A stretch of DNA of 64,000 nt, from contig NZ_CP032823.1 in assembly GCF_003660105.1 (NCBI RefSeq), forward strand, positions 1,860,001 to 1,924,000, in the 5' to 3' direction. This DNA comes from Aliarcobacter cryaerophilus ATCC 43158 (GTDB lineage Bacteria; Campylobacterota; Campylobacteria; Campylobacterales; Arcobacteraceae). A model generated the notes under the pieces. That model was not told the origin of the DNA and did no database searches. It saw only the letters and a list, made by a program, of their open reading frames with translations. Each line of letters starts with the position of its first letter. Position 1 is the first letter of the stretch. Position numbers and translations under genes: made by a program. Of the stretch, positions 1 through 8,188 are shown piece after piece.

Positions 1-1
1 A

Positions 2-301
2 GCTGAAAAAAGAGCTGCACTTGCAACTGGAGAAGCTGAAGCTAAAAGAATTGAAGCACAAGGTAGAGCTGATGCTGTTGCTATTGAGGCAAAAGCACAA
101 TCTGTTGCAAATAAAGTTATTGCTGAATCTTTAACACCTAGTCTTCTTCAAATGCAACAAATTGAAGTTCAAGGAAAATTCAACGAAGCCTTAAGAGAAA
201 ACAAAGATGCTAAAATTTTCTTAACGCCAGGAGGTTCAACTCCAAATATTTGGGTTGATACAAAAGACAAGAATAGAGATACAGTAGTTAATCAAAAATA
301 G
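2..301 (+). CDS. SPFH/band 7 (prohibitin-like) membrane protein, C-terminal part
   Basis: Only the last 99 codons are present; the start lies outside the window. The visible part begins with an Ala/Glu/Lys-rich stretch (AEKRAALATGEAEAKRIEAQ) typical of the coiled coil after an SPFH domain. It continues with a QMQQIEVQGKFNEAL segment and a short polar tail with FLTPGGSTPNIW, as in bacterial prohibitin homologues. Family members are membrane-anchored scaffold proteins that oligomerise and often work with membrane proteases. The next gene starts 26 bases downstream on the same strand. Confidence 0.75.
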   Translation, partial: AEKRAALATGEAEAKRIEAQGRADAVAIEAKAQSVANKVIAESLTPSLLQMQQIEVQGKFNEALRENKDAKIFLTPGGSTPNIWVDTKDKNRDTVVNQK

Positions 302-327
302 TATCTAGACTCCAAAAAGGATGGAAA

Positions 328-594
328 ATGAAAATAGTAGCTTTAATTTTATTATTACTATCTTCTATTAACCACCTTTTTGGTGATTCTATTGAATCTG
401 TTCTTAAAATAAAACCTCCAATAAAATATAATCAAAACCAAAAATATGACAAAATCAAAAAATATAGCGATAACCAAAATGATGATTACAATAAAAAATA
501 TGACTTTGGAATTGATATTGGTATAGATAAAGAGCTTATGGCTATAGATAGATTAAAAATAGATATTGGAACAAAATTTAAAGGTATTAATTAG
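328..594 (+). CDS. Small secreted hypothetical protein (88 aa)
   Basis: The protein opens with a signal-peptide-like segment (MKIVALILLLLSSINHLFG, residues 1-19) and then a polar, Lys/Asn/Asp/Tyr-rich chain of about 65 residues with no recognisable domain. An aaaggatgga ribosome-binding sequence lies just upstream of the ATG. Its stop codon is immediately followed by the hisIE start, so the genes are probably cotranscribed. Export to the periplasm is inferred from the N-terminus only. I do not recognise the family and give no function. Confidence 0.6.
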   Translation: MKIVALILLLLSSINHLFGDSIESVLKIKPPIKYNQNQKYDKIKKYSDNQNDDYNKKYDFGIDIGIDKELMAIDRLKIDIGTKFKGIN

Positions 595-1275
595 ATGAAA
601 GATATAGAAAAAATAGATTGGGAAAAAATGGGAGATTTAATACCTGTTATAACTCAAGATAGTAGTTCAAATGAAGTTTTAATGCTAGGATATACAAACA
701 AAAAAGCTTTAGAAATTACACTAAAAACTGGATATGCACACTATTTTAGTAGAAGTCGTAAGAGAATTTGGAAAAAAGGTGAAAGCTCAAATCACACTCA
801 AAAAATTGTAAATATTTTTATTGATTGCGATAACGACACTCTTTTGTTTAAAGTAATTCAAGAAGGAGTTGCTTGTCACACAGGAAGAAAATCTTGTTTT
901 TTTACAAATCTTGAAAATAGTGAAATTGTTGAAAATGTAAAAATTGATTTATCAAAAACTTATAGTGTAATAGATAATTTATACCACACTATACAAAAAA
1001 GAAAAAATGAAGATATTACAAAATCTTACACTGCAAAACTTTTAAATGGTAGCCAAAATTCTATGCTTAAAAAAATTGTAGAAGAAGCAGGAGAGTTCAC
1101 TTTTGCAATAAAAGATAAAAATGAAAATGAAGCAATATATGAAGCAGCCGATATTACATATCATGTTTTAGTAGCTCTTGCAAGTCTTAATATAAATCCT
1201 GATAGAGTAAAACAAGAGTTAGCAAGAAGATTTGAAATCTCAGGAATAGAAGAAAAAAACTCAAGAAACAGATAA
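595..1275 (+). CDS. hisI: Bifunctional phosphoribosyl-AMP cyclohydrolase / phosphoribosyl-ATP pyrophosphatase
   Basis: This 226-residue protein carries out the second and third steps of histidine synthesis in the cytoplasm. The N-terminal half is the HisI cyclohydrolase, with a DCDND metal-binding motif near residue 81 and the [13 protein letters not shown] block near 100-112 supplying zinc-ligand cysteines and histidine. The C-terminal half, from about residue 135, is HisE, with EEAGEF and [13 protein letters not shown] helices of the MazG-like pyrophosphatase fold. Length is typical for a HisIE fusion. The ATG directly abuts the stop of the small upstream gene, suggesting translational coupling. 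No other his-operon gene is adjacent; hisZ lies near 23 kb. Confidence 0.95.
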   Translation: MKDIEKIDWEKMGDLIPVITQDSSSNEVLMLGYTNKKALEITLKTGYAHYFSRSRKRIWKKGESSNHTQKIVNIFIDCDNDTLLFKVIQEGVACHTGRKSCFFTNLENSEIVENVKIDLSKTYSVIDNLYHTIQKRKNEDITKSYTAKLLNGSQNSMLKKIVEEAGEFTFAIKDKNENEAIYEAADITYHVLVALASLNINPDRVKQELARRFEISGIEEKNSRNR

Positions 1276-1325
1276 AAATTATTAATATTTCTTATACAAC
1301 TAAGTTGCATTTAATAATTGCTTGT

Positions 1326-1331
1326 TATAAT
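1326..1331 (+). promoter_or_regulatory. Probable -10 promoter element (TATAAT)
   Basis: A perfect TATAAT lies 31 bases before the ATG of the zinc-finger gene, in the only gap after hisIE. A TTGCAT at 1305-1310 gives a short 15-base spacer; campylobacterote sigma-70 promoters usually lack a conserved -35, so the -10 carries the call. A small CAACT-A-AGTTG palindrome (1297-1307) overlaps the upstream part. Confidence 0.5.
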
Positions 1332-1362
1332 GCTCGAAACAAAAACTAAAAAAGGAGTTTAA

Positions 1363-1620
1363 ATGACAAATAGCTGTCAACACTGCTCTAAGAAAATACC
1401 AATTTCAAAAGTTTTTTGCTCTCCAGCTTGTAAAGAGAACTATTTTCAAAAAATTGCAATATCAGTTCCAAAACCTTTTGTAAAAAAATTATACTTTTTT
1501 TGTACAGAAGAGGAGAAAAGCTATGAAATCAAAACTTTTGCTAAAAGACACAATTGGCACGAAGAGTTAGTAATAGAAAAAGTAGAAGAATTATTCCAAG
1601 AGTATTACAAGTGTGGATAA
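1363..1620 (+). CDS. Small zinc-ribbon-like hypothetical protein (85 aa)
   Basis: Four cysteines in a Cys5-x2-Cys8-x10-Cys19-x3-Cys23 pattern at the N-terminus look like a small zinc-binding knuckle. They are followed by a mixed alpha/beta tail ending in an amphipathic helix (EELVIEKVEELFQEYY) and a further Cys. An AAGGAG ribosome-binding site lies 6 bases before the ATG, and a TATAAT box lies upstream. A MerR-like gene follows after 26 bases, so the two may be cotranscribed. Function is unknown; metal binding is inferred from cysteine spacing alone. Confidence 0.65.
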   Translation: MTNSCQHCSKKIPISKVFCSPACKENYFQKIAISVPKPFVKKLYFFCTEEEKSYEIKTFAKRHNWHEELVIEKVEELFQEYYKCG

Positions 1621-1646
1621 ATTCCACACTTCTTTCAAAATAAAAA

Positions 1647-1991
1647 ATGGCACTTTTAAATAATCAAAAAAATATCTTACCACTTAGTAGTATTTCAGAA
1701 CTTCTAAATACAAAAACAAGAACTCTAAAAATGTATGAAGAAAAACTTCTTCTTCCTTTAGAAAAAGATAAAACTATAAAAAAACTTTATTCAATAGATG
1801 ATATTAAAATAATAGCATTTGTTCATTATCTTGCAACAATAAAAAAAATAAATTCAAATGGAATTTTATATATTTTGGAGATAATTGAAGACAATATGGA
1901 TTTAAAACATAAACAAGAATTTCTAAAAATTATTGAAAAAAAACTAGAAACACTCTCAAGTTGTGATTCAGAAAAACTAGATAACTTCTAA
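1647..1991 (+). CDS. MerR-like helix-turn-helix regulator (114 aa)
   Basis: Residues 14-55 fit a MerR winged helix: a first helix (SSISELLN), then TRTLKMYEEKLLLPLEKD, matching the R-x-Y-E-x-x-G/L-L-x-P signature, and the wing with LYSIDDIKII. The rest forms helices ending in a short polar tail with one Cys, too short for a large effector domain. No strong ribosome-binding site precedes the ATG, so expression may depend on the upstream zinc-knuckle gene. It lies upstream of ectABC, but a gap of about 180 bases with its own promoter-like sequence separates them. A role in ectoine control is possible but unsupported. Confidence 0.65.
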   Translation: MALLNNQKNILPLSSISELLNTKTRTLKMYEEKLLLPLEKDKTIKKLYSIDDIKIIAFVHYLATIKKINSNGILYILEIIEDNMDLKHKQEFLKIIEKKLETLSSCDSEKLDNF

Positions 1992-2104
1992 TTTACCAAA
2001 TTTCTTAAACACCCTAAAAAACGACATCAAACCAAATAAATCATACAATAATATTAAAAGCATTAAGCTATAACTTATTTTAAAATGGTATAAATTCCAC
2101 TCAT

Positions 2105-2148
2105 AGTTTGTAAATATTTTACATAAAGTTTGTAATTTTTTTACATAA
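2105..2148 (+). promoter_or_regulatory. Two tandem 22-bp repeats with TGTAA-N5-TTACA dyads upstream of ectABC
   Basis: Two head-to-tail 22-bp repeats (2105-2126 and 2127-2148) abut with no gap. Each contains a perfect dyad: TGTAA, five bases, TTACA. They end 20 bases before the ectA ATG and leave room for a -10 region and an AAGGAG site (2158-2163). The 22-bp period puts both dyads on the same DNA face, as expected for cooperative dimers. This is most simply an operator pair for the ectoine operon; the regulator is not identified. Confidence 0.6.
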
Positions 2149-2168
2149 TTTAGACTAAAAGGAGCATT

Positions 2169-2645
2169 ATGGATACCAGATACACCATAAGAGAACCAGA
2201 AAAAAAAGATGCTAAATATATATATAATTTAGTTAAAAAAAGTAAAGTCTTAGACTTAAACTCACAGTATTTATACCTTCTTCAATCAACCCACTTTAAA
2301 AATAGTTGTAGTGTTGCTCTATTTGAAAATCAGATTATTGGTTTTGTTTCAGGATATTATTTACCAAATGAAAATAATACACTTTTTATTTGGCAAGTAT
2401 CTGTTGATGAAAATCATAGAGGAAAAAATATAGCTTTAAATTTAATAGACAATATAGTAACAAGAAAAAATATAAGATATTTAATCTCAACTGTATCACC
2501 TTCAAATATATCATCACAAAGAGTTTTTGAAAAATTTGCACAAAAGTATGAGACAAAAATAGAAAAAAATACACTATTTTTTATTGAAGATTTTATAGAT
2601 TCACACCAAGAGGAAGTTCAATTTAAAATTGGACCAATAAAATAA
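2169..2645 (+). CDS. ectA: L-2,4-diaminobutyrate acetyltransferase
   Basis: GNAT-family enzyme of 158 residues that acetylates diaminobutyrate using acetyl-CoA, the second committed step of ectoine synthesis. The acetyl-CoA-binding segment VSVDENHRGKNIALNLIDNI (about residues 77-96) and the following STVSPSNISSQRVFEKFA block are typical of EctA. A good AAGGAG site precedes the ATG by 5 bases. It is first in ectABC, with ectB starting 10 bases after its stop. A dedicated aspartokinase (Ask_Ect) and hydroxylase (EctD) are absent here, so aspartyl-phosphate must come from housekeeping aspartokinase. Confidence 0.95.
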   Translation: MDTRYTIREPEKKDAKYIYNLVKKSKVLDLNSQYLYLLQSTHFKNSCSVALFENQIIGFVSGYYLPNENNTLFIWQVSVDENHRGKNIALNLIDNIVTRKNIRYLISTVSPSNISSQRVFEKFAQKYETKIEKNTLFFIEDFIDSHQEEVQFKIGPIK

Positions 2646-2655
2646 AGGAGAAAAA

Positions 2656-3936
2656 ATGAGAATATTTGAAAAACTAGAATCAGAAGTAAGAGGATATATA
2701 AGAAGTTTCCCAACAATTTTTAAAAAAGCAAAAGGTGCTATTTTAACAGACGAACAAGGAGTTGAATATATCGACTTTTTTGCAGGAGCTGGAACTTTAA
2801 ATTATGGACACAACAATGAACACATAAGTAAAGCTTTGATTGAATACTTGCAAGAAGATGGAATAGTTCATGGACTTGATATGGCAACAACTGCAAAAAA
2901 AGAGTTTTTACAAACTTTTGAAAGTTTAATTTTAAAACCAAGAAATCTTGAATATAAACTTCAATTTACAGGACCAACAGGAACAAATGCAGTTGAAACT
3001 GCACTTAAACTTGCAAGGCTTGTAAAAGGAAGAAGTAATATTGTCGCATTTACAAATGGTTACCATGGACTTTCTCAAGGCTCATTAGCGGTTACTGGAA
3101 ATAATGAGTATAGAGATGAGAGTTATATAAGTAGAACAAATGCTACTTTTATGCCATTTGATGGATATTTTGGAGATATGAATACATTAACATATTTTAG
3201 AAAGTTTTTAGAAGACGGAAGTAGTGGAGTTGATTTGCCAGCTGCTGTTATACTTGAAACTATTCAAGGTGAAGGTGGAATAAATGTAGCTTCAAAAGAG
3301 TGGTTACAACAGCTTGAAGCCATTTGTAGAGAGTTTGATATTTTATTAATTATTGATGATATTCAAGTAGGAAATGGAAGAAGTGGGGAGTTTTTCTCTT
3401 TTGAATTTGCTGGAATAAATCCTGATATGGTAACATTGTCAAAATCAATAGGTGGTGGCTTACCAATGGCTCTTTTACTATTTAAGCCACATTTAGATCA
3501 ATGGAAACCAGGTGAGCATACAGGAACTTTTAGAGGAAATAATTTAGCTTTTGTAGCTTCAAAAGTATCTCTTGAACACTATTGGCAAAATGATAATATC
3601 TCTAAAGCTGTATTTTACAAAGAGAAAATTTTAAAACAAAGATTACTTGATATTGCAAATAAATATAAAGATGTTTATGACATTGATGTAAGAGGTAGAG
3701 GTTTGGCTTATGGTTTTGAGATAAAAAATGATAAATCAATGGCAAGTGATATCTCTAAAAATGCTTTTAAAGAAGGATTAATTGTGGAAACTTGTGGAAG
3801 CGAAAGTCAAGTTGTTAAATTTTTACCACCACTTTTAATTGAAGAAGAGCTTTTAGAAGAAGGATTAAAAAAATTTGAAATAGCAGTAGATAAATTAATA
3901 GAAGAGAGAAAAGAACACTTAAAAGGAGAGTATTAA
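2656..3936 (+). CDS. ectB: L-2,4-diaminobutyrate--2-oxoglutarate transaminase
   Basis: PLP-dependent class III aminotransferase of 426 residues that makes diaminobutyrate from aspartate semialdehyde with glutamate as amino donor. Key features are FTGPTGTNAVETALKLAR (PLP phosphate binding), the IIDDIQVGNGRSG block with the cofactor-binding Asp, and the Schiff-base lysine in VTLSKSIGGGLPMAL. Full-family length. An AAGGAG site lies 6 bases before the ATG. Its stop overlaps the ectC start (TAATG), indicating tight coupling. The neighbouring ectA and ectC separate it from the related argD at 13950-15140. Confidence 0.96.
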   Translation: MRIFEKLESEVRGYIRSFPTIFKKAKGAILTDEQGVEYIDFFAGAGTLNYGHNNEHISKALIEYLQEDGIVHGLDMATTAKKEFLQTFESLILKPRNLEYKLQFTGPTGTNAVETALKLARLVKGRSNIVAFTNGYHGLSQGSLAVTGNNEYRDESYISRTNATFMPFDGYFGDMNTLTYFRKFLEDGSSGVDLPAAVILETIQGEGGINVASKEWLQQLEAICREFDILLIIDDIQVGNGRSGEFFSFEFAGINPDMVTLSKSIGGGLPMALLLFKPHLDQWKPGEHTGTFRGNNLAFVASKVSLEHYWQNDNISKAVFYKEKILKQRLLDIANKYKDVYDIDVRGRGLAYGFEIKNDKSMASDISKNAFKEGLIVETCGSESQVVKFLPPLLIEEELLEEGLKKFEIAVDKLIEERKEHLKGEY

Positions 3937-4331
3937 TGATACTAAGAGATATAAATAAAGATGTAATAGGAACTTCTAAAGAAGTTTTTGCAAAAGATGG
4001 TCAATGGATTAGTAGAAGAATGCTTTTAAAAGATGATGAAATGGGATTTTCTTTTCATGAGACAATTATAAAAGCAAATACAAAAACACTTATTCACTAT
4101 CAAAACCATCTTGAAGCTGTTTACTGTGTTGCAGGAAATGGCAAAATAGAGGATTTAAAAACTGGAAAAATTCATGAAATTTATGATGGTGTAATGTATG
4201 CTTTAAATAATCATGATGAGCACTATTTATATGGTGGGAATGTTGATATGAGATTGATTTGTGTATTTAATCCACCAATCAAGGGAATTGAAAACCATGA
4301 CAAAAATGGCGTTTATCCTTTAGTTGATTAA
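3936..4331 (+). CDS. ectC: L-ectoine synthase
   Basis: Cupin-fold cyclase of 131 residues that closes N-gamma-acetyl-diaminobutyrate into ectoine, a compatible solute made in response to osmotic stress. The sequence includes HETIIKANTKTLIHYQNHLEAVYCVAG and the HDEHYLYGG motif expected for the metal-binding cupin barrel. The start overlaps the ectB stop by one base and is preceded by AAAGGAGAG. A strong hairpin follows 8 bases after the stop, closing the operon. Confidence 0.95.
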   Translation: MILRDINKDVIGTSKEVFAKDGQWISRRMLLKDDEMGFSFHETIIKANTKTLIHYQNHLEAVYCVAGNGKIEDLKTGKIHEIYDGVMYALNNHDEHYLYGGNVDMRLICVFNPPIKGIENHDKNGVYPLVD

Positions 4332-4339
4332 ATTATAAA

Positions 4340-4366
4340 TTTGGATAGGTATTCTACCTATCCAAA
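4340..4366. terminator. Bidirectional terminator between ectC and mrp
   Basis: A perfect 12-bp stem (TTTGGATAGGTA) with a TTC loop lies between two convergent genes. The U-tract is weak on either strand, but position and stem quality support shared termination. Confidence 0.7.
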
Positions 4367-4373
4367 CATTCTT

Positions 4374-5540
4374 TTAGTGACAGCCACATCCAGTTCCGCA
4401 ACCACCACTTTTTTTAGCTTCATGCTCAGCTTTAATCTTTTGTCCCTCAGGAGAACATGCACTAATTCCTGCTGGCATAATTGGCTGAATAGCTTCATTT
4501 GAAACTTCTTGTTGATTTTCAAGCATAGATATAAGTTTATCTGCAGCCATCATATATCTTTTTGCACTTATTGATTCAGGTTCAAAATAAACAATTGGTT
4601 TTCCACTATCTCCACCAACTCTAATAGAAGGTTCAATTGGAAGATGAGCTAAAACTTGTGTATTGTACTCACGTGCTAATTCATCACATGTTCCTTTTCC
4701 AAAAATATCAGACTCTGTATTACATGATGGACAGATAAATCCACTCATATTTTCAACAATTCCAGCAACTGGAATATGAAGTTTTGAGAACATATCTAAA
4801 GATCTTCTACTATCATCAAGAGCTACATGTTGAGGAGTTGTAACATTTATTCCAGCACTAACAGGTACACTTTGAGCAAGTGTAAGTTGTGCATCTCCTG
4901 TTCCTGGAGGCATATCAATAAATAAAATATCTAACTCTTCCCATAAAATATCTCTTAGAAGCTGTTGGATTGCCTTCATAATCATAGCACCTCTCCAAAT
5001 AACAGCTTCTCCCTCTTTCATCAAAATTCCCATAGACATAACATCAACACCATAAGCGTTTAATGGTTTTGCTTTATTTCCTATTACTTCAACCTCTTTT
5101 CCATTTACTCCCATCATTCTAGGAATATTTGGTCCATAAATATCAGCATCTAAAATACCAACTTTTTTACCTTGCATAGCAGCTGCAATTGCAAGATTTA
5201 CGGTTGTAGTTGATTTTCCAACTCCACCTTTTCCTGAGCTAACCATTACAATATCTTTTATTTGTGGTGCAATATTTTGACCACTTACACTATTACTTTT
5301 TTGCTGTTCCTCTTTAGGTTTACTAAAAACTAAATTAACATTTAAATTTGGAAGAGCTTTTGGAACATCTCTTCTCAATTCATCTTCAACCTCTTTTGCT
5401 GTTGAAGTAATATCTAATAATATTGTGCAAGAACTTGCATCTAATTTAATATCCTTTACAAATCCAAAATCAATAATTGACTTTGAGAAACCAGGGTATT
5501 TAACGCTTTGTAAAGCTTTTTTAATATCTTCTATATTCAT
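4374..5540 (-). CDS. apbC: Mrp/ApbC family Fe-S cluster carrier ATPase
   Basis: Cytoplasmic P-loop ATPase of 388 residues that helps assemble or transfer Fe-S clusters. Residues 1-75 form an MIP18/DUF59-like domain. The deviant Walker A SSGKGGVGKS lies at about 101-110, followed by DADIYGPNIPRM and DMPPGTGDAQLT. The cluster-binding CPSC pair lies in the FICPSCNTES segment. The C-terminus has an extra Cys-rich tail (GGCGTGCGCH) that could be a second metal site. The leftward gene thiC, encoding an Fe-S enzyme, lies immediately upstream. Confidence 0.92.
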   Translation of the reverse strand: MNIEDIKKALQSVKYPGFSKSIIDFGFVKDIKLDASSCTILLDITSTAKEVEDELRRDVPKALPNLNVNLVFSKPKEEQQKSNSVSGQNIAPQIKDIVMVSSGKGGVGKSTTTVNLAIAAAMQGKKVGILDADIYGPNIPRMMGVNGKEVEVIGNKAKPLNAYGVDVMSMGILMKEGEAVIWRGAMIMKAIQQLLRDILWEELDILFIDMPPGTGDAQLTLAQSVPVSAGINVTTPQHVALDDSRRSLDMFSKLHIPVAGIVENMSGFICPSCNTESDIFGKGTCDELAREYNTQVLAHLPIEPSIRVGGDSGKPIVYFEPESISAKRYMMAADKLISMLENQQEVSNEAIQPIMPAGISACSPEGQKIKAEHEAKKSGGCGTGCGCH

Positions 5541-5602
5541 TTTAAATCCTTTATATACTTCGAAGAGTATTATATTTTAATTAGGATAATTTTTGTCTTA
5601 AA

Positions 5603-6964
5603 TTACCCTACCATATTATCTATTGCTTCACCATGCTCTTTTACAATTTTTTGAGTTATCTTATATGAACAAAATTTTGGTCCACACATTGAGCAAAATT
5701 CTGCTTCTTTAAATACATCTTGAGGTAAAGTTTCATCGTGATACTCTCTTGCACGATCTGGATCTAAACAAAGTTCAAACTGTCTATTCCAATTAAATGA
5801 ATATCTTGCATCACTCATTTCATCATCAATATCACGTGCACCTTTTCTTCCTCTTGCTATATCTGCACTATGAGCTGCAATTTTGTATGCAATAATTCCA
5901 TTTCTAACATCTTCAGCATTTGGTAAACCTAAATGTTCTTTTGGTGTAACATAACAAAGCATACTTGCACCATGCCACCCACCAACAGCTGCACCAATTG
6001 CACTTGAAATGTGATCATATCCAGCAGCAATATCAGTTGTAAGAGGACCTAAAATATAAAAAGGAGCTTCATGGCAATACTCTTTTTCTATTTTCATATT
6101 TCTCTCAATTTGATTTAAAGGTACATGTCCAGGTCCTTCAATCATAACTTGTACATCTTTTTCCCAAGCTCTAAGTGTTAAATCTCCAAGAACTTTTAGC
6201 TCTCTTAGTTGTGCTTCATCACTAGCATCTGCCAAGCAACCTGGTCTTAAACTATCACCCAAAGATAAAGATACATCATACTTTCTACAAATATCTAATA
6301 TTTTATCAAAAGCTGTATTAAATGGATTTTCTTTATGATAATGCATCATCCAAGCAGCCATCAAACTTCCACCTCTTGAAACTATTCCCATCTTTCTTTT
6401 TGCAATGTGAGGCATAAATTCAAGTAAGAATCCAGCATGGATTGTGAAATAAGAAACACCTTGCTCTGCTTGTCTTTGAATTACTTCAAGCATTTTTTCG
6501 ATACTTAAATCCTCTATTTTATCTTTTACATCATGTAGTATTTGATAAATAGGAACAGTACCAATTGGAACTGTAGAGTGAGTTATAACAGCTTTTCTAA
6601 TCATATCTAAATCTCCACCTGTACTTAAATCCATGATAGTATCGGCACCATATTTTAAACACACATCAACTTTTTCAATCTCTTTGCTAACATCACTTGC
6701 TAGGGCTGAACTTCCAATATTTGCATTTATTTTACATGAACTAGCAATTCCAATAGCCATAGGAATTTGATTCGTATGATTTACATTTGCAGGAATTATA
6801 AGTCTTCCTCTTGCAATTTCACTTCTTATAAACTCAACATCAAGATTTTCAACTTTTGCAACATACTCCATATGAGGAGTTATAACTCCCTGTTTTGCAT
6901 AATACATTTGAGTTCTTACTTCATCGTTTTTGTGTTCTTCTAACCATTTGTGTATATCTTGCAT
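5603..6964 (-). CDS. thiC: Phosphomethylpyrimidine synthase (HMP-P synthase)
   Basis: Radical-SAM Fe-S enzyme converting aminoimidazole ribotide to HMP phosphate for thiamine. The C-terminal [10 protein letters not shown] motif binds the 4Fe-4S cluster, and [16 protein letters not shown] is a family signature. At 453 residues it is the shorter bacterial form. The start at 6964 is chosen because TTAGGAGC lies just upstream. A longer in-frame start at 7018 would place the codon within the U-tract of the upstream terminator. Expression is controlled by a TPP riboswitch about 135 bases upstream. The mrp/apbC gene follows on the same strand. Confidence 0.96.
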   Translation of the reverse strand: MQDIHKWLEEHKNDEVRTQMYYAKQGVITPHMEYVAKVENLDVEFIRSEIARGRLIIPANVNHTNQIPMAIGIASSCKINANIGSSALASDVSKEIEKVDVCLKYGADTIMDLSTGGDLDMIRKAVITHSTVPIGTVPIYQILHDVKDKIEDLSIEKMLEVIQRQAEQGVSYFTIHAGFLLEFMPHIAKRKMGIVSRGGSLMAAWMMHYHKENPFNTAFDKILDICRKYDVSLSLGDSLRPGCLADASDEAQLRELKVLGDLTLRAWEKDVQVMIEGPGHVPLNQIERNMKIEKEYCHEAPFYILGPLTTDIAAGYDHISSAIGAAVGGWHGASMLCYVTPKEHLGLPNAEDVRNGIIAYKIAAHSADIARGRKGARDIDDEMSDARYSFNWNRQFELCLDPDRAREYHDETLPQDVFKEAEFCSMCGPKFCSYKITQKIVKEHGEAIDNMVG

Positions 6965-7016
6965 TTTTGCTCCTAAATTAATATTATTTTCTTTATTGCT
7001 AAGACAAATTTTGAGC

Positions 7017-7046
7017 AAAAAAAAAGTACTCTCGAAAGAAAGTACT
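7017..7046 (-). terminator. Riboswitch-controlled intrinsic terminator upstream of thiC
   Basis: Read leftward, this is a 9-bp stem (AGTACTTTC with GAGAGTACT, one G-U pair) with a TTTC loop, followed directly by eight U. It lies between the TPP riboswitch and the thiC start, so it is the likely OFF structure. The G-U pair becomes a mismatch on the other strand, which supports leftward use. Confidence 0.8.
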
Positions 7047-7097
7047 TTTTATTAAATTTTATCTATTTTAGCTTTATCAAATTTAATTTTTAAAATT

Positions 7098-7175
7098 TAC
7101 TTCCTACGCTGGTCTTAACCATCAGGTTCAAAGGGTCAGGTTTTACCTTCTCAACGCCAAAGCGTCCCCCCGCAA
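7098..7175 (-). promoter_or_regulatory. TPP (THI-element) riboswitch
   Basis: The leftward strand has the conserved THI-box pieces in order: a GC-rich GGGGGACGC arm, a variable hairpin (ACGC-TTT-GGCGT), TGAGA, ACCC-TTTGAACCTGAT, then GGTTAAGACCAGCGTAGGAAG. The CCTGAT and CCAGCGTAGG blocks contact the pyrimidine and pyrophosphate of TPP in known examples. It lies in the thiC leader and is followed by an intrinsic terminator, implying control by premature termination when thiamine is plentiful. One deviation is UUGAGA where CUGAGA is usual. Confidence 0.93.
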
Positions 7176-7311
7176 TAAAAAAAATATTCTATCATAAAGA
7201 ATGTTTAAAAGCATATTAATTTTATTTTATAGCTTAATTATATTTAATACCTATAGTATAAGTTACAATTTTATATAATCATTCTTATTTCATATTAGGT
7301 TTTTAAACAAA

Positions 7312-8130
7312 ATGATAAAAAATTTCGCAAAATATATACAAAATATACCAACTTTACCAGAAATTATCATAGATTTAGATAGTTTTAGAAAATCAAAAAA
7401 TAGAAATTTTAAACAACTTGCTATGATTATAAAAAAAGACAAAAATCTTCATTTAGATATTTTAAAAATTATCGATTTTCAAATATTTGACTTTTTTAAT
7501 AAACCAAAAAATATACAAAATTTTATCTCAATTACAAGTTTAGAGTTTGTTTGTGCATTGGCAACATCTTTATCTTTTTGTAGAACTATAAAAACAAATC
7601 TATTTTCATATGCTGTTACTTTTGATGATTTTTTATATTCAAATACTCTTTCAATGCTAATTGTTGAAATGTGGTTAAAAAATAGTGATAAAAAACTAAA
7701 AAATGAACTTCTTATTCCAGCATTTTTACAAGATTTAGCAAAACCTCTTATTTCAAAAGCAATAAGCGAAAATAAGCTAACTGAGCAGTTTTTAAGTGAA
7801 ATAAATAACTCAAATATGAGTAAAGCTGAAGAAAAATTTATAGGTTTTAATTCTCAAAGAATAAGCTCTAATATACTTAAAAAATGGGGTTTAAGTCACA
7901 ATATTATATTTCCAATTTTGTTTTCAAAGGATTTACAAAATTGCCCAAATGAGTTTAGACTAAAAGCTCTTATATTAGATATTATTAGTATTGTTTCTAA
8001 TTTAAGAGAGCCATTGTTAGAACAAAATATAAAAAAAGCTATTAATGAAATTGAGTTATTTGGATTAAACAGTAATACATTTTTAACTACAATAAGTAAC
8101 ATAAACGACAATATAAAGAGTAATTCTTAA
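7312..8130 (+). CDS. HDOD-domain protein (272 aa)
   Basis: The sequence follows an HDOD domain pattern: IPTLPEIIIDLD, then LAMIIKKDKNLHLDILKII, then a long helical core with SITSLEFVCALATSL and LLIPAFLQDLAKPLIS. HDOD proteins are catalytically degenerate relatives of HD phosphohydrolases that act in bacterial signalling. Metal-binding HD residues are not evident here. The protein is Lys/Asn-rich, reflecting base composition. It precedes ispDF by 58 bases on the same strand. The specific role is unknown. Confidence 0.65.
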   Translation: MIKNFAKYIQNIPTLPEIIIDLDSFRKSKNRNFKQLAMIIKKDKNLHLDILKIIDFQIFDFFNKPKNIQNFISITSLEFVCALATSLSFCRTIKTNLFSYAVTFDDFLYSNTLSMLIVEMWLKNSDKKLKNELLIPAFLQDLAKPLISKAISENKLTEQFLSEINNSNMSKAEEKFIGFNSQRISSNILKKWGLSHNIIFPILFSKDLQNCPNEFRLKALILDIISIVSNLREPLLEQNIKKAINEIELFGLNSNTFLTTISNINDNIKSNS

Positions 8131-8188
8131 AAGTATTATAAGTAACATTTAGCTACAATATGTAACTTTTTTACTCAAAGGTTTATAA

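Noticed and set aside
1647-1991. MerR-like protein as the regulator of ectABC
   Set aside because: Only proximity supports it. The ect operator dyads are TGTAA-N5-TTACA, not the long-spacer MerR promoter type.
5603-7018. A longer thiC beginning at 7018
   Set aside because: That codon lies in the U-tract of the riboswitch terminator. ATG 6964 has a proper TTAGGAGC site.
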